From an uncultured Collinsella sp. (GTDB lineage: Bacteria; Actinomycetota; Coriobacteriia; Coriobacteriales; Coriobacteriaceae): DNA of 64,000 bases. Positions 26,555 through 35,512 of this stretch are shown piece after piece (positions within the stretch are counted from its first letter, which is position 1; every line of letters starts with the position of its first letter). Below the pieces are notes generated by a model that saw only the letters and a list, made by a program, of their open reading frames with translations, did no database searches and was not told the origin of the DNA. The DNA lies in assembly GCA_958370785.1 (NCBI GenBank), contig CATXKN010000003.1, positions 62,001-126,000 on the forward strand, written 5' to 3'. The position numbers were made by a program, and so were the translations under genes.

Positions 26555-27658
26555 ATGAACGCCATGCCAAAGGTATCAGTAATCATGCCATGCTTCAATA
26601 ACCAACAATATCTTGAAGAGTGCTTAAAGTCAGTTTGCGAACAAACGCTTAATGAAATTGAAATAATCTGCATCGATGACGGTTCAACCGATTCATCGCT
26701 TTCAATTATGAGGCAATTTGAAGCGCTGTATCCTCAGTTGCAAATCATATCTAAGAAAAACGAAGGTTTTGGTGCGACCGTAAATCGTGGGATAGCGGCG
26801 TCCACTGGCAAATATATCGCAATATGCGAGACTGATGATTATGTAGATGCAACGATGTACAAATACCTCTATGAGCGCGCCGCCGAGAATGGTTTTCCAG
26901 ATGTTATCCGAAGCGATTTCGACAGATTCATCGGGCAGGACAAAAAAAGGAATTTTACTAGAGCCTATTTAAGCGATGATTGCACCCTGAGAAATAAGCT
27001 AATCAATCCTCAAGAAGATCCCAGGGCATTCGATTTATATGTTCTGATGCAGCCAACGCTTGTAAAGAGATCATTCATAAATGCAAACAATATTCGATTA
27101 AATACCTCGCCTGGTGCTTCATATCAAGATAATGGCTACTGGTTTCAAGTAACGGCATATGCACAAACGCTCTATTATGATTCAAGTTGTCATTACCACC
27201 TCAGGCGCGATAACCCGAATTCATCCATGTTAAGCAAAGGAAAAGCTGACGCAATAAGAGGTGAGTATAAATTCATTCACGATAAGCTCTATGGAGATCT
27301 CGAAAGGCTTCCAAGTAACATATTGGGCATTCTCTCAAAGAAACAATTTCAATCCTATTGGGGGACATACAACCGAATTGATCTTTCTCTAAGAAAACAA
27401 TTTGTTCGAAATTGGTCTAAAGACTTTAATATTCTCAATGAAGCTGGTGAAATTGACCGAAAACTATTTAATGAATATGAGTGCGACAAACTGAGTCTTA
27501 TCCTCAATGATCCTGATCGGTTCTACTATGAACAAGAGTTCTGGGAGAAACAGTGGTCTTCAATGAATGCTGAGATTTTAAGATTAAAGAAAGAAATTGA
27601 AACTTTAGAAGAAAAAACTAATCGGCAATCCTTCATCAAAAGATTGATTAAAAGATAA
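26555..27658 (+). CDS. GT2 family glycosyltransferase with C-terminal coiled coil
   Basis: The 367-residue enzyme is a GT-A transferase in its first ~230 residues: VSVIMPCFNNQQYLEECLKS, CIDDGSTDSS, GFGATVNRGIAASTGKYIAI, metal site ETDDY. The tail ends in a Lys/Glu heptad helix (NAEILRLKKEIETLEEKTN), likely for pairing with itself or a partner. Base composition is clearly AT-richer than the 5' neighbours. Sugar and acceptor are unknown. It shares the GFGATVNRGI-type motif with the GT2 at 57257 (GYGATVNRGI). Ends at a strong terminator. Confidence 0.88.
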   Translation: MNAMPKVSVIMPCFNNQQYLEECLKSVCEQTLNEIEIICIDDGSTDSSLSIMRQFEALYPQLQIISKKNEGFGATVNRGIAASTGKYIAICETDDYVDATMYKYLYERAAENGFPDVIRSDFDRFIGQDKKRNFTRAYLSDDCTLRNKLINPQEDPRAFDLYVLMQPTLVKRSFINANNIRLNTSPGASYQDNGYWFQVTAYAQTLYYDSSCHYHLRRDNPNSSMLSKGKADAIRGEYKFIHDKLYGDLERLPSNILGILSKKQFQSYWGTYNRIDLSLRKQFVRNWSKDFNILNEAGEIDRKLFNEYECDKLSLILNDPDRFYYEQEFWEKQWSSMNAEILRLKKEIETLEEKTNRQSFIKRLIKR

Positions 27659-27661
27659 AAT

Positions 27662-27694
27662 AAAAGTGGACTGAGCAGAGCTCAGTCCACTTTT
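27662..27694. terminator. Bidirectional terminator between the GT2 gene and tRNA-Arg
   Basis: Perfect 15-bp stem (27662-27676 with 27680-27694) and 3-nt loop. GTTTTTTT follows on the plus strand, serving the GT2 gene; TTTTATTTT follows on the minus strand, serving the tRNA. Confidence 0.92.
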
Positions 27695-27701
27695 GTTTTT
27701 T

Positions 27702-27778
27702 TGGTGCTCCATGGCGGATTCGAACCGTCGACCTTGGGATTAGAAGTCCCCTGCTCTATCCAACTGAGCTAATGGAGC
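27702..27778 (-). tRNA. tRNA-Arg (anticodon TCT)
   Basis: Cloverleaf on the minus strand: acceptor GCTCCAT/ATGGAGC, D-arm GCTC...GAGC, anticodon loop CTTCTAA with anticodon TCT reading AGA, T-loop TTCGAAT, and an encoded CCA (77 nt in all). Two stem positions (27-43 and one T-stem pair) are mismatched. It stands alone between two polysaccharide gene groups. Confidence 0.93.
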
Positions 27779-27798
27779 GGATAAAAAGTGATTATACC

Positions 27799-28587
27799 CT
27801 AATTGAATTGATCGCGATATGCTTTGCAAACCGCATCAACGGGACCGTCCATGCGAAGATCGCCCTTCTCGATCCACACAGCGCGCTGGCAAATACGCTC
27901 AACCTGATCCATTGAGTGCGAAACGAATAGGACAGTAACATCACCGGATTCAATAAAATGTTGAATTCGCCTTTCGCACTTTTCCTGGAAGAACACATCA
28001 CCAACCGATAGCGTTTCATCAACAATCAAAATATCAGGCTCGGTAATCGTAGCAATCGCAAAGGCAATACGTGCCACCATACCCGAAGAAAAATTCTTTA
28101 GAGGCATATCGACAAAGTCATTAAGCTCAGCAAAATCGATGATCCCATCAAAGTTCGCATCGATAAATTCCTTGGTATATCCAAGAAGCGAGCCGTTAAG
28201 GTAGATATTCTCGCGAGCCGTCAGCTCCGGGTCAAAACCAGCACCAAGCTCGATAAGCGGAGCAATGTTGCCATGAACCCTGACCTCGCCTTCGCTCGGC
28301 TCAAGAACGCCAGCAATGATCTTAAGCATAGTGGATTTGCCGGATCCGTTCGTTCCGACCAGACCAACGACCTCGCCCTGATGAACTTCGAACGAGATGT
28401 GTTTAAGTGCCCTAAACTCCTCAAAAAAGAGTTCGTGTTTCGCAAGCTTTATAAAATACTCTTTAAAGCTACCCAGCGACTCAGAAGCCATATTAAAGAC
28501 CATAGAGACATCTTTGACTTCAACCGAAAGAGGCTTCTTCTCATAATCAACCGAGGGCATAGCACCCGCTTGAATAACTCCAGACAT
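27799..28587 (-). CDS. Polysaccharide ABC exporter, ATP-binding subunit (Wzt/TagH type)
   Basis: The 262-residue ATPase has Walker A GTNGSGKST (78-86), signature FSSGM (166-170), Walker B ILIVDE (186-191) and a switch His in LFVSHSMDQV. The pattern NIAPLIELGAGFDPELTARENIYL is typical of O-antigen, teichoic-acid and rhamnan exporters. It lacks the C-terminal glycan-binding domain of the longer Wzt proteins, so no terminal-residue check is expected. Start ATG 28587 has AGGGGA upstream. It lies 9 bp after the permease gene. Confidence 0.92.
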   Translation of the reverse strand: MSGVIQAGAMPSVDYEKKPLSVEVKDVSMVFNMASESLGSFKEYFIKLAKHELFFEEFRALKHISFEVHQGEVVGLVGTNGSGKSTMLKIIAGVLEPSEGEVRVHGNIAPLIELGAGFDPELTARENIYLNGSLLGYTKEFIDANFDGIIDFAELNDFVDMPLKNFSSGMVARIAFAIATITEPDILIVDETLSVGDVFFQEKCERRIQHFIESGDVTVLFVSHSMDQVERICQRAVWIEKGDLRMDGPVDAVCKAYRDQFN

Positions 28588-28596
28588 ACTATTCCC

Positions 28597-29442
28597 CTAG
28601 ATATAAAGAATGAACTTATGCTCGCTCTTATGAAATACCGCATACCCTATAACCAGTGAAAGGGCTGCCCATATGACGCAAAAAGCCAATACCTGTGTGG
28701 AAGGATTACACTGAAACAGGAAGATATCACGCATGAAAGTCAAATAGTTATACATTGGGTTCGCATACATTAGAACCCTAAGGATATGAGGCATTCCGGC
28801 AATAAAATCTGTAGTCCAAAAAATAGGAGTAAAGTACGTCCAGGCGGTAATCACAACACTCCAAAGATGGATCACATCTCTAAAGAATACTGCAAGGGCA
28901 GAAAGCGCCAGACCAATACCCATGCAAAACAGCATTAGAAGAATCAGACACACCGGAAGCCAAACAAGATGCCATGTGGGCACTACACGGAACCACAACA
29001 TGACTAAGGCAACAGCAACAAGCGAAAAAGCAAAATTTACCAAGGCAAACAAAGCCTTTTGAACGGGAAATACCCAGCGATGGACTTTGACCTTCTTTAA
29101 CAATGACGCTGCAGCAAGTATCGACGTCATGGCCTGCGATGTGGAATCGGACATAACGGCAAAAGTAACATTACCAACAATTAAGTAAAGCGGATACATC
29201 TCTGGCGTAATAGAACCATTTCGGCCCTGGGCAAAAATCGTCGAAAAAACAACCGCCATCACGATCATCATAAGCAAAGGATTAAGCACTGACCACGCGA
29301 CGCCAAGAACGCTACGACGATATTTCAGCTTAAAATCCTTGGTAACTAGCTGTTTTAGGATGTAAAAATCCTTTTGAATATCATTGGCCGCGTGCGATTG
29401 AATACTCTTCGCACCAACACGGCCATCCATGCTATTCGCCAC
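28597..29442 (-). CDS. Polysaccharide ABC exporter, permease subunit (Wzm/TagG type)
   Basis: The 281-residue ABC-2 permease has about six membrane helices. It carries the family elements LKYRRSVLGVAWSVLNPLLM and YFTPIFWTTDFIAGMPHILRVLMYANPMYNY; the segment before the last helix pair is the usual NPM motif. With the Wzt-type partner it would export a lipid-linked glycan completed in the cytoplasm. Start GTG 29442 has AAGGAG 7 bases upstream. The pair forms a small operon transcribed towards the tRNA. Confidence 0.92.
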   Translation of the reverse strand: MANSMDGRVGAKSIQSHAANDIQKDFYILKQLVTKDFKLKYRRSVLGVAWSVLNPLLMMIVMAVVFSTIFAQGRNGSITPEMYPLYLIVGNVTFAVMSDSTSQAMTSILAAASLLKKVKVHRWVFPVQKALFALVNFAFSLVAVALVMLWFRVVPTWHLVWLPVCLILLMLFCMGIGLALSALAVFFRDVIHLWSVVITAWTYFTPIFWTTDFIAGMPHILRVLMYANPMYNYLTFMRDIFLFQCNPSTQVLAFCVIWAALSLVIGYAVFHKSEHKFILYI

Positions 29443-29555
29443 AAACGACTCCTTAATAACAATATCCTGTCGAGAGAGAAGTATATCCTCTCGTAGCTTG
29501 CAGAATGAACTGGCCCCTAAAAGAGGGGTATTAACCCATACTTTGTCAAAAGAAA

Positions 29556-29579
29556 GGCATGGAGCGTGCGCTCCATGCC
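29556..29579 (-). terminator. Rho-independent terminator after the three-domain glycosyltransferase
   Basis: Perfect 10-bp stem (29556-29565 with 29570-29579), 4-nt loop, then TTTCTTTTG on the minus strand, 15 bases past the stop. Confidence 0.9.
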
Positions 29580-29594
29580 TCGAAACAGACTCGG

Positions 29595-32500
29595 CTACTT
29601 CTTTCCCTGAACAGCTCTACCAATAGATTTAAGAACTTCACGCCGCGCAGAACCAATGGGGCACAACGGATCGACAATCTTACGAAGCGGGCTAGTTTCA
29701 GAAACCGCCTTTTCGTGCATCACCAGCGGTGTATCAACCGGGGCACCAGACCCCATAAGCGATGCAAGAAGCTTCTCGTAAAACGGTGTATCACGGGCAT
29801 ACTTCCAGTACAGTTGGCTTCGATCGCAATAGGCAAACTTCCACGGTTTTTCAAACCCAGCATAATGCACAATCCGCTCATGGCAACGCGAATCATTAAA
29901 TGCATCAAAAACCTCATGAGGAGCAAAGCTGAACACGTTCGCGATGCGTCCGCCACAATCGATCATGACATTCCAGTCATAATCGAGCCAGGTAACGCGC
30001 CCCTCGCAATACGCGTTCAGAACATCTTGATCGTTGTAGATAAAGCGATCGTCAGAAGCAAATTCCAACCACTCCTCAATACTGTGGAGCCTTCGCATTT
30101 CCTCAGTATTCAGCAAAAGAACGCCAGCTTGGAAGTAATCATAGGGGTTCTTCATACCCAGGACCTTCCTTGCATACTTAAGACGGTCCCCGTTCTTCAT
30201 GTTGACATTACCGAGAAAATCGATATCCCTCACAGCAGCAAGAAGGTTATCGCCAAGATCACTCGAGTAGAGTTCGGCTATATCGCCCTCGACAATAAGA
30301 TCTGAATCCAAGTACAAAACCTTGTTGTAATAAGGCAATAGCTTCTGAATTAAGAAACGGTAGTAAGTCTCAACACTAATATGAGGATTATTGGTGCTCA
30401 GCTCATATTGATCAACAATAGGCGAAACATCACAGAACCTAATCGCTGCGTTGTCAAACTGAGAGAAGAAGTCTCTCATGGAAGCCTGCATGGCACCATT
30501 GATATCGCGATGAAGAACAATCACATCATAGCGATAATCCCGGGAAGCATTCTTAAGCGCCGAATAAACCGTAGTGGTAAGCATCGGCACATAATTATTG
30601 TCTGACGCAAAAACAACGGGAATGATAGGACGCTTATCGTAACCGAACGAGGGAAGACCGAGCTCGTCATGATAATCAGGTTTAGCAAAATGCACGCACT
30701 GAAGCTCGGCCATCTTCCAATTAGATCCAACGCGCTCGTGATGGAGCAAATAGATATTTAGAAGTCTCTCAGCCAAGTGACCTGGAGTGCGAACACCTTC
30801 TTTACTGTAGTGAGACATATCAGTCGTAGCAACAAACTCTTCCAGAATGGGGAAAAGCCACGCACAGTAATCATTGAAGATATCTCGCTTCATAATAAAC
30901 ATGTTACAGAAGCGACCAACATGGCCCTTAAGGAAGGCCTGAGCATCTTCAAGATATTCAGGATGTTGCTTGCCGAGGATTTCGACGACCTTGTCAAGAT
31001 CCTCAACATAAAGCTTATCTGCAAGGTCATACTGCTTACGCAGCGTTGCAGACTGCCCACAATATGGACGAATATCCTTGCGCTCGGTTGTAATTACATC
31101 GTATTGCTTAACATAATTAGCAACAGATTTATCGTCGAGATGATATTTAGCCTGAGACTTTGAGTCAATATAGGTGTCCATGATCTCGCCGTAAATGTTT
31201 TCGCTATGAAGTTCGGGGGCGAAGTCGAAATAACGACGATAGTGACAAAAACCCACGTATTGGCTGTCGGTATTTTTCCAAGCCCAGTATTGAGTAGTCA
31301 GCTCACAATACATGGGGTTAAGCGTCGATATGTTGTTACCCTCATGATCGTGAAAGGCCCAGCGATAGAGATTGTTGTGAGAAGCGCACCCAACCTGAAC
31401 AGGCTGAAAAACCGCACTATCAAAAAGGTCGACATTTTTATGCGTAGAAACAAAGATACGAACGTCCTGCTCCTCGGAACGGCGCCTAAAAAAACGCTCA
31501 GAAACTTCATCGATATGAAGCTTGGCGGCGCATCCGAAATCAATTAACTCTTGAGACGTAAAGTATTCTCCACCCGCAAGAAGCTTAGCCTCGTGATACC
31601 AAGCGCTCGCGCAATCATCAAGTTCGGTTCCATCAACCCAATGAGAGTAGGCATTATCGCGCGCAAGACGCATAAGCTGAGTTGCAACCTCTACCCCACC
31701 GCAAACTTCAGCAGCACCGCGCGCGGCGGCAAGCTTATCGGAATCGTTTACTCGTACGATCCAATCGTTAAACAGCAGATCCATAAGCTTTAATTTGCCT
31801 CCATTAAAAGATGAAGACAGGTCGAAGCGATCAAATCCCTTGCAATATTCACGCATATGCGAAACAGAACTCCAGAATCCGTTGGCGCTTTTAACAAAAG
31901 ACTCGGTAGAAATCTGAGTTCCGGAGTTTACACCTCGGCCAAGATAATACTTAAGCCCGACTATATTGTTGCATGTAAGCTGAGATTCTGCCTCGGCAAG
32001 AGCGACAAAGCACTCATAACCGTCTTGAGCACGCCCCATGCGATCGGAAGTCATATTTTCGTAAACACGTTTAAAATAAGCCGACTTGTACGCCCTCTGA
32101 GTAATTCGCCAGTCTTGGCGATAACCGGCATCGGCAGAAAAAGCAGTATTTACAATGTCGCTTCCATACAGAGGCTCAATATCACGATTGACGTAAGCCT
32201 CAAAGTCATTACGCTCCTGGTCGGAAACACCAGCATTAATAACCTCTATGCCAAAGTGATAGATATCGGCCGGATGAACGAGAGAATACCCGTTTAGCTT
32301 TTCAAGAAAGAGAGGGTCGCCGAGCTCATCATCAGAATCCAAAAGGATAACTAGATCGCCAGAGCATTTTGCTACAGCTGATTTACGACCAAGATGAACT
32401 CCTTCATTGACCTGTTTAATTATCGGGACGATACGGGTATCTCGCATAGCATAGGAATTAATAATAGAAGCTGTGTCATCAGGACTTCCATCGTCAACAA

Positions 32501-32606
32501 TAATGAGCTCAAAATCGGAGAACGACTGATTGAGGACGCTATCGATGCAAGCGGGGAGGAACTCGGCATCGTTATAAGATGAAACGCAAATTGAGAAACG
32601 TGGCAA
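29595..32606 (-). CDS. Three-domain glycosyltransferase: GT2 + DUF4422 + GT8
   Basis: The 1003-residue protein carries three putative sugar-transfer modules. Residues 1-230 are a GT2 domain (FSICVSSYNDAEFLPACIDS, VDDGSPDD, metal site LLDSDDE). Residues ~382-640 match DUF4422 (IFVSTHKN, VGFCHYRRYFDF, GRFCNMFIMKRDIF). Residues ~661-920 are a GT8 domain (VVFASDNNYVPMLTTTVYSAL, YLDSDLIVEGD, FQAGVLLLN, NDQDVLNAY). Such fusions would add several sugars in sequence from one polypeptide. No membrane helix is seen. The start is TTG 32606, with GGGAG 8-9 bases upstream. Substrates are unknown. It lies between the ABC exporter and a GtrB-like enzyme and ends at its own terminator. Confidence 0.9.
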   Translation of the reverse strand: MPRFSICVSSYNDAEFLPACIDSVLNQSFSDFELIIVDDGSPDDTASIINSYAMRDTRIVPIIKQVNEGVHLGRKSAVAKCSGDLVILLDSDDELGDPLFLEKLNGYSLVHPADIYHFGIEVINAGVSDQERNDFEAYVNRDIEPLYGSDIVNTAFSADAGYRQDWRITQRAYKSAYFKRVYENMTSDRMGRAQDGYECFVALAEAESQLTCNNIVGLKYYLGRGVNSGTQISTESFVKSANGFWSSVSHMREYCKGFDRFDLSSSFNGGKLKLMDLLFNDWIVRVNDSDKLAAARGAAEVCGGVEVATQLMRLARDNAYSHWVDGTELDDCASAWYHEAKLLAGGEYFTSQELIDFGCAAKLHIDEVSERFFRRRSEEQDVRIFVSTHKNVDLFDSAVFQPVQVGCASHNNLYRWAFHDHEGNNISTLNPMYCELTTQYWAWKNTDSQYVGFCHYRRYFDFAPELHSENIYGEIMDTYIDSKSQAKYHLDDKSVANYVKQYDVITTERKDIRPYCGQSATLRKQYDLADKLYVEDLDKVVEILGKQHPEYLEDAQAFLKGHVGRFCNMFIMKRDIFNDYCAWLFPILEEFVATTDMSHYSKEGVRTPGHLAERLLNIYLLHHERVGSNWKMAELQCVHFAKPDYHDELGLPSFGYDKRPIIPVVFASDNNYVPMLTTTVYSALKNASRDYRYDVIVLHRDINGAMQASMRDFFSQFDNAAIRFCDVSPIVDQYELSTNNPHISVETYYRFLIQKLLPYYNKVLYLDSDLIVEGDIAELYSSDLGDNLLAAVRDIDFLGNVNMKNGDRLKYARKVLGMKNPYDYFQAGVLLLNTEEMRRLHSIEEWLEFASDDRFIYNDQDVLNAYCEGRVTWLDYDWNVMIDCGGRIANVFSFAPHEVFDAFNDSRCHERIVHYAGFEKPWKFAYCDRSQLYWKYARDTPFYEKLLASLMGSGAPVDTPLVMHEKAVSETSPLRKIVDPLCPIGSARREVLKSIGRAVQGKK

Positions 32607-32671
32607 ACTAGACGCTCCCTAATAGAAGGAACAGGTTAACCTTAATAGAATAAATGACTTTTATAACAAAA

Positions 32672-32694
32672 GGGGCGCCACCAAGAGACGCCCC
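32672..32694 (-). terminator. Terminator after the second GtrB-like gene
   Basis: GGGGCG/CGCCCC stem (32672-32677 with 32689-32694), followed on the minus strand by TTTTGTTAT, just past the stop at 32703. Confidence 0.75.
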
Positions 32695-32702
32695 GAAATT
32701 TA

Positions 32703-33638
32703 CTACTTCTGAAACTGAAACTCGTCGTAGACCTTAAGCTCCCACTCTTTGCGCTCGATCTTAGCAACAGAGTCTAGAATCAGGCCTGTAGTCAAACAAA
32801 GGCCGCTAAGAAACACAAACGCAACCGCAAGAATGGCAGTTGGAAGCCGTTCAACAAGACCGGTATGAATAAAGTCTAATATAACCGGAATGCCGAAAAA
32901 CAAACCAACAATCAAAAGCACTGCAGCGATCAAACTAAAGAACTTAAGGGGTCGATAATCCTTAAAAAGCGCCCCGATCATCGCAATCACCTTAAAGCCA
33001 TCACCAAACGTATCAAGTTTAGAAACAGAGCCCTCGGGACGGTCACGATAAACAATAGGAATATCCTTGATCCGCCAACGCCTATCAACAGCATGAATAG
33101 AAAGCTCGGTTTCAATCTGGAAGCCTTCAGACATAACCGGGAACGTCTTAACAAACGGACGGCTCATAGCACGATAGCCAGTCATAACGTCATCAAAAGC
33201 ATATCCATAAATCCACTTAATCATGAATCGAACGAGATTATTACCGAATCCATGAAAGGCTCTTTTGTTTTCTTCGGCATATGTTCCGTTGGAAAGACGG
33301 TCGCCAACGGTCATATCGGCCTCACCATTAAGGATTGGCAGCACCATATCAACGGCTTTAGCCTCATCGTAGGTGTCGTCACCATCGACCATCAAATAGC
33401 AATCAGCATCGATATCACGAAACATCTGACGGCAAACGTTGCCTTTACCCTGACGAGGCTCGGATCTAACAACCGCACCGTGATCACGAGCTATACGAGA
33501 TGTCTCATCGGAAGAGTTATTGTCATAGACATACACCGTAGAGCCGGGAAGAACCGAACGATAGTCATCAACGACTTTGCCAATAGTCAACGCCTCGTTA
33601 TAACAAGGTATGATCACAGCAACGTTCTCAAATTTCAA
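32703..33638 (-). CDS. GT2 glycosyltransferase, DPM1/GtrB-like (paralog of the enzyme at 24236)
   Basis: The 311-residue enzyme shares the whole plan of the gene at 24236: VAVIIPCYNEALTIGKVVDDY, VDGDDTY, and an identical 20-plus-residue stretch starting GDRLSNGTYAEENKRAFHG; two C-terminal membrane helices follow. The start is TTG 33638, with GGAG 6 bases before it. That GGAG overlaps an upstream in-frame TTG, mirroring the paralog where it overlaps an ATG. Likely makes a polyprenyl-phosphate sugar. The copies sit on opposite strands 8.5 kb apart, suggesting duplication with inversion or separate acquisition. Confidence 0.9.
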   Translation of the reverse strand: MKFENVAVIIPCYNEALTIGKVVDDYRSVLPGSTVYVYDNNSSDETSRIARDHGAVVRSEPRQGKGNVCRQMFRDIDADCYLMVDGDDTYDEAKAVDMVLPILNGEADMTVGDRLSNGTYAEENKRAFHGFGNNLVRFMIKWIYGYAFDDVMTGYRAMSRPFVKTFPVMSEGFQIETELSIHAVDRRWRIKDIPIVYRDRPEGSVSKLDTFGDGFKVIAMIGALFKDYRPLKFFSLIAAVLLIVGLFFGIPVILDFIHTGLVERLPTAILAVAFVFLSGLCLTTGLILDSVAKIERKEWELKVYDEFQFQK

Positions 33639-33720
33639 AATAGGCTCCAATCAAAAAGGTAAATCATCGAAACTGCTGAAGGCATCTTCAAAGCGAAGTG
33701 GCTCACATGATGCGCGGACA

Positions 33721-35484
33721 TCAAGAGCGCGAGCCCAAAAAAGGAATACTCTTGGGGCGCCTCTTGATATCAGGCGAGGTAGCATCATCACAAAAGACCG
33801 CAGCCATCATAAACGGAGAACAGCAGACAATTGCAAACAAATAGCGGGTTGGCTCTCCGCCCATAATAGAAACAGGGGTTATAACTAAAGGAATTATAGA
33901 AGCAAATATAGGCATCAACAAAGTAAGAGCCTTTAAGCGATCCCCAGAAAAGCGACCAAGCAATAAAAACAACAAAAAGAAAGGTACGATAGTGGCCCAA
34001 AAACTTCTATAAAAAAGACAATTAATTACAGGAATGGATTGAATCGTCCTAAAAAGCTTTTCAGCAACGGTACCGCCGCTTGTAATCTGATCATTCCAAT
34101 CGACACACCGCCCAATTCCCTCATCATGCCAACCAGAATAAGTAAGAACAACCATATAGTTTGGAGTACCTTGCCAGTCGCTACGGAAAGTAATCCACCC
34201 ATCGACAAGTCCAAGCCATGCTTCAAGATGGCCAAATGGGTGCTTGAGAGTATTTTTAGCCCAAAGGGAAATAAAATCTCCTAAACGAGAATCATTATGA
34301 AGCCCCCTTTCTTTGATTGGATCAACGATTTGCCAATCATATCTAGATGGAATTTGATCGCAATTTACTAAAAGAAAATCGTCGATCAAGTTTTTATCCT
34401 CGGAAGACAGGGAATCCCCCTGAAAGGTTACATCATGAGCAACTTGTTGTATAAGAGTCGCAATCATCTCTTGTTTTCCACCAGGCGCGACTTCGAAGGC
34501 AGGAAGTATTACACGTGGAAAGAAAACAAATACAACACCGATAAAAACAGTGCATACGCCAATGACACGTATGAATAACGCCCTCGATCGATAAGCAAGG
34601 CAGAGAGAGACTAGGCAGAAAACTACAACATAACCGGTAGTCTTTTTTGTAAGTGAAGCAACAGAAGCGAAGAACAGAATACCCAATAAAGTCTTAGGAG
34701 ACCTAAGACAATCCCCGTCACTTTTGTAAACCAAAAAAAGCTGTAGCAAAAATCCAAGAAAGAAAGCGCAAGAGAAGGTGTCTTTTGCGATCGAGCAAAA
34801 CATCAGCGGGATAAAAGGGAAAATGGTAATAAAAAGAAATAAAGCGATGCAAGCGTGCATCTTTAATCCAGCATCATGAAGCTCCCACAACAGGCGAGAA
34901 AAATAATAAACAGCAACAGCGCATTGAAAAATAACAAGAAGAAATAAACCAGCACTCTCGCTGTGTAAAAAGAATCTACCAAAGCTTGCGAACAAACCTA
35001 GCACTACTGTCATAAGAAAAGGATGGTGATCAGATAGGGCGACTAGACCAAAATATTCTAAGAGCTGTTGAGAAGTGTCGCTCCAATAGATTCCTGGATA
35101 AAGCCAAATCATCCAGGGAATCCAAAATAAGAGAATAGCGGCAAAAATTATCGCAATCGATAGAACTTTAGAGTTGCAAAAAATAAAATTTTCAATGCGA
35201 GCAAAGATGATGCCGATCCGCCTACTCAAATGACAAGCAAATCTAACTTCTCCTAGAAAACGATGGAGACACGTTTCGCCTACAAAAAAAGCTAGGCTAA
35301 ATAAGGCTGGTAATAAAACCATTGTGATAACAAAGGAAAACCCATTAAAAATGAGCTTTCCGTTATTGGCCGCAATAGTGTCCCCAAGAGAAAATAAAAC
35401 GCCTAGTAAGATGGGCAAAACCCATCTTACCTTAAGTTGGTTTTTATAAGACGAAGTCATAACACTATTGCTCAAGTTAAACAC
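33721..35484 (-). CDS. DUF6020-like polytopic membrane protein
   Basis: The 587-residue protein has about a dozen hydrophobic helices and one large extracellular loop (about 375-480). The motif LYPGIYWSDTSQQLLEYFGL with HHPFLMTVVLG matches DUF6020 proteins, which resemble GT-C or oligosaccharide-processing membrane enzymes and often sit in cell-wall glycan clusters. The aspartate and paired His in those loops could be functional, but the activity is unproven. The start is GTG 35484 (AGGAAA upstream); ATG 35460 is possible. Strongly AT-rich, unlike the flanking core genes. Confidence 0.75.
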   Translation of the reverse strand: MFNLSNSVMTSSYKNQLKVRWVLPILLGVLFSLGDTIAANNGKLIFNGFSFVITMVLLPALFSLAFFVGETCLHRFLGEVRFACHLSRRIGIIFARIENFIFCNSKVLSIAIIFAAILLFWIPWMIWLYPGIYWSDTSQQLLEYFGLVALSDHHPFLMTVVLGLFASFGRFFLHSESAGLFLLVIFQCAVAVYYFSRLLWELHDAGLKMHACIALFLFITIFPFIPLMFCSIAKDTFSCAFFLGFLLQLFLVYKSDGDCLRSPKTLLGILFFASVASLTKKTTGYVVVFCLVSLCLAYRSRALFIRVIGVCTVFIGVVFVFFPRVILPAFEVAPGGKQEMIATLIQQVAHDVTFQGDSLSSEDKNLIDDFLLVNCDQIPSRYDWQIVDPIKERGLHNDSRLGDFISLWAKNTLKHPFGHLEAWLGLVDGWITFRSDWQGTPNYMVVLTYSGWHDEGIGRCVDWNDQITSGGTVAEKLFRTIQSIPVINCLFYRSFWATIVPFFLLFLLLGRFSGDRLKALTLLMPIFASIIPLVITPVSIMGGEPTRYLFAIVCCSPFMMAAVFCDDATSPDIKRRPKSIPFLGSRS

Positions 35485-35512
35485 GCTTTCCTGATTTCAA
35501 AATTGCATTTAA

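Noticed and set aside
27702..27778. tRNA-Arg as the attachment site of an integrated island
   Set aside because: No integrase, no phage genes and no repeat of the tRNA 3' end were found on either side.
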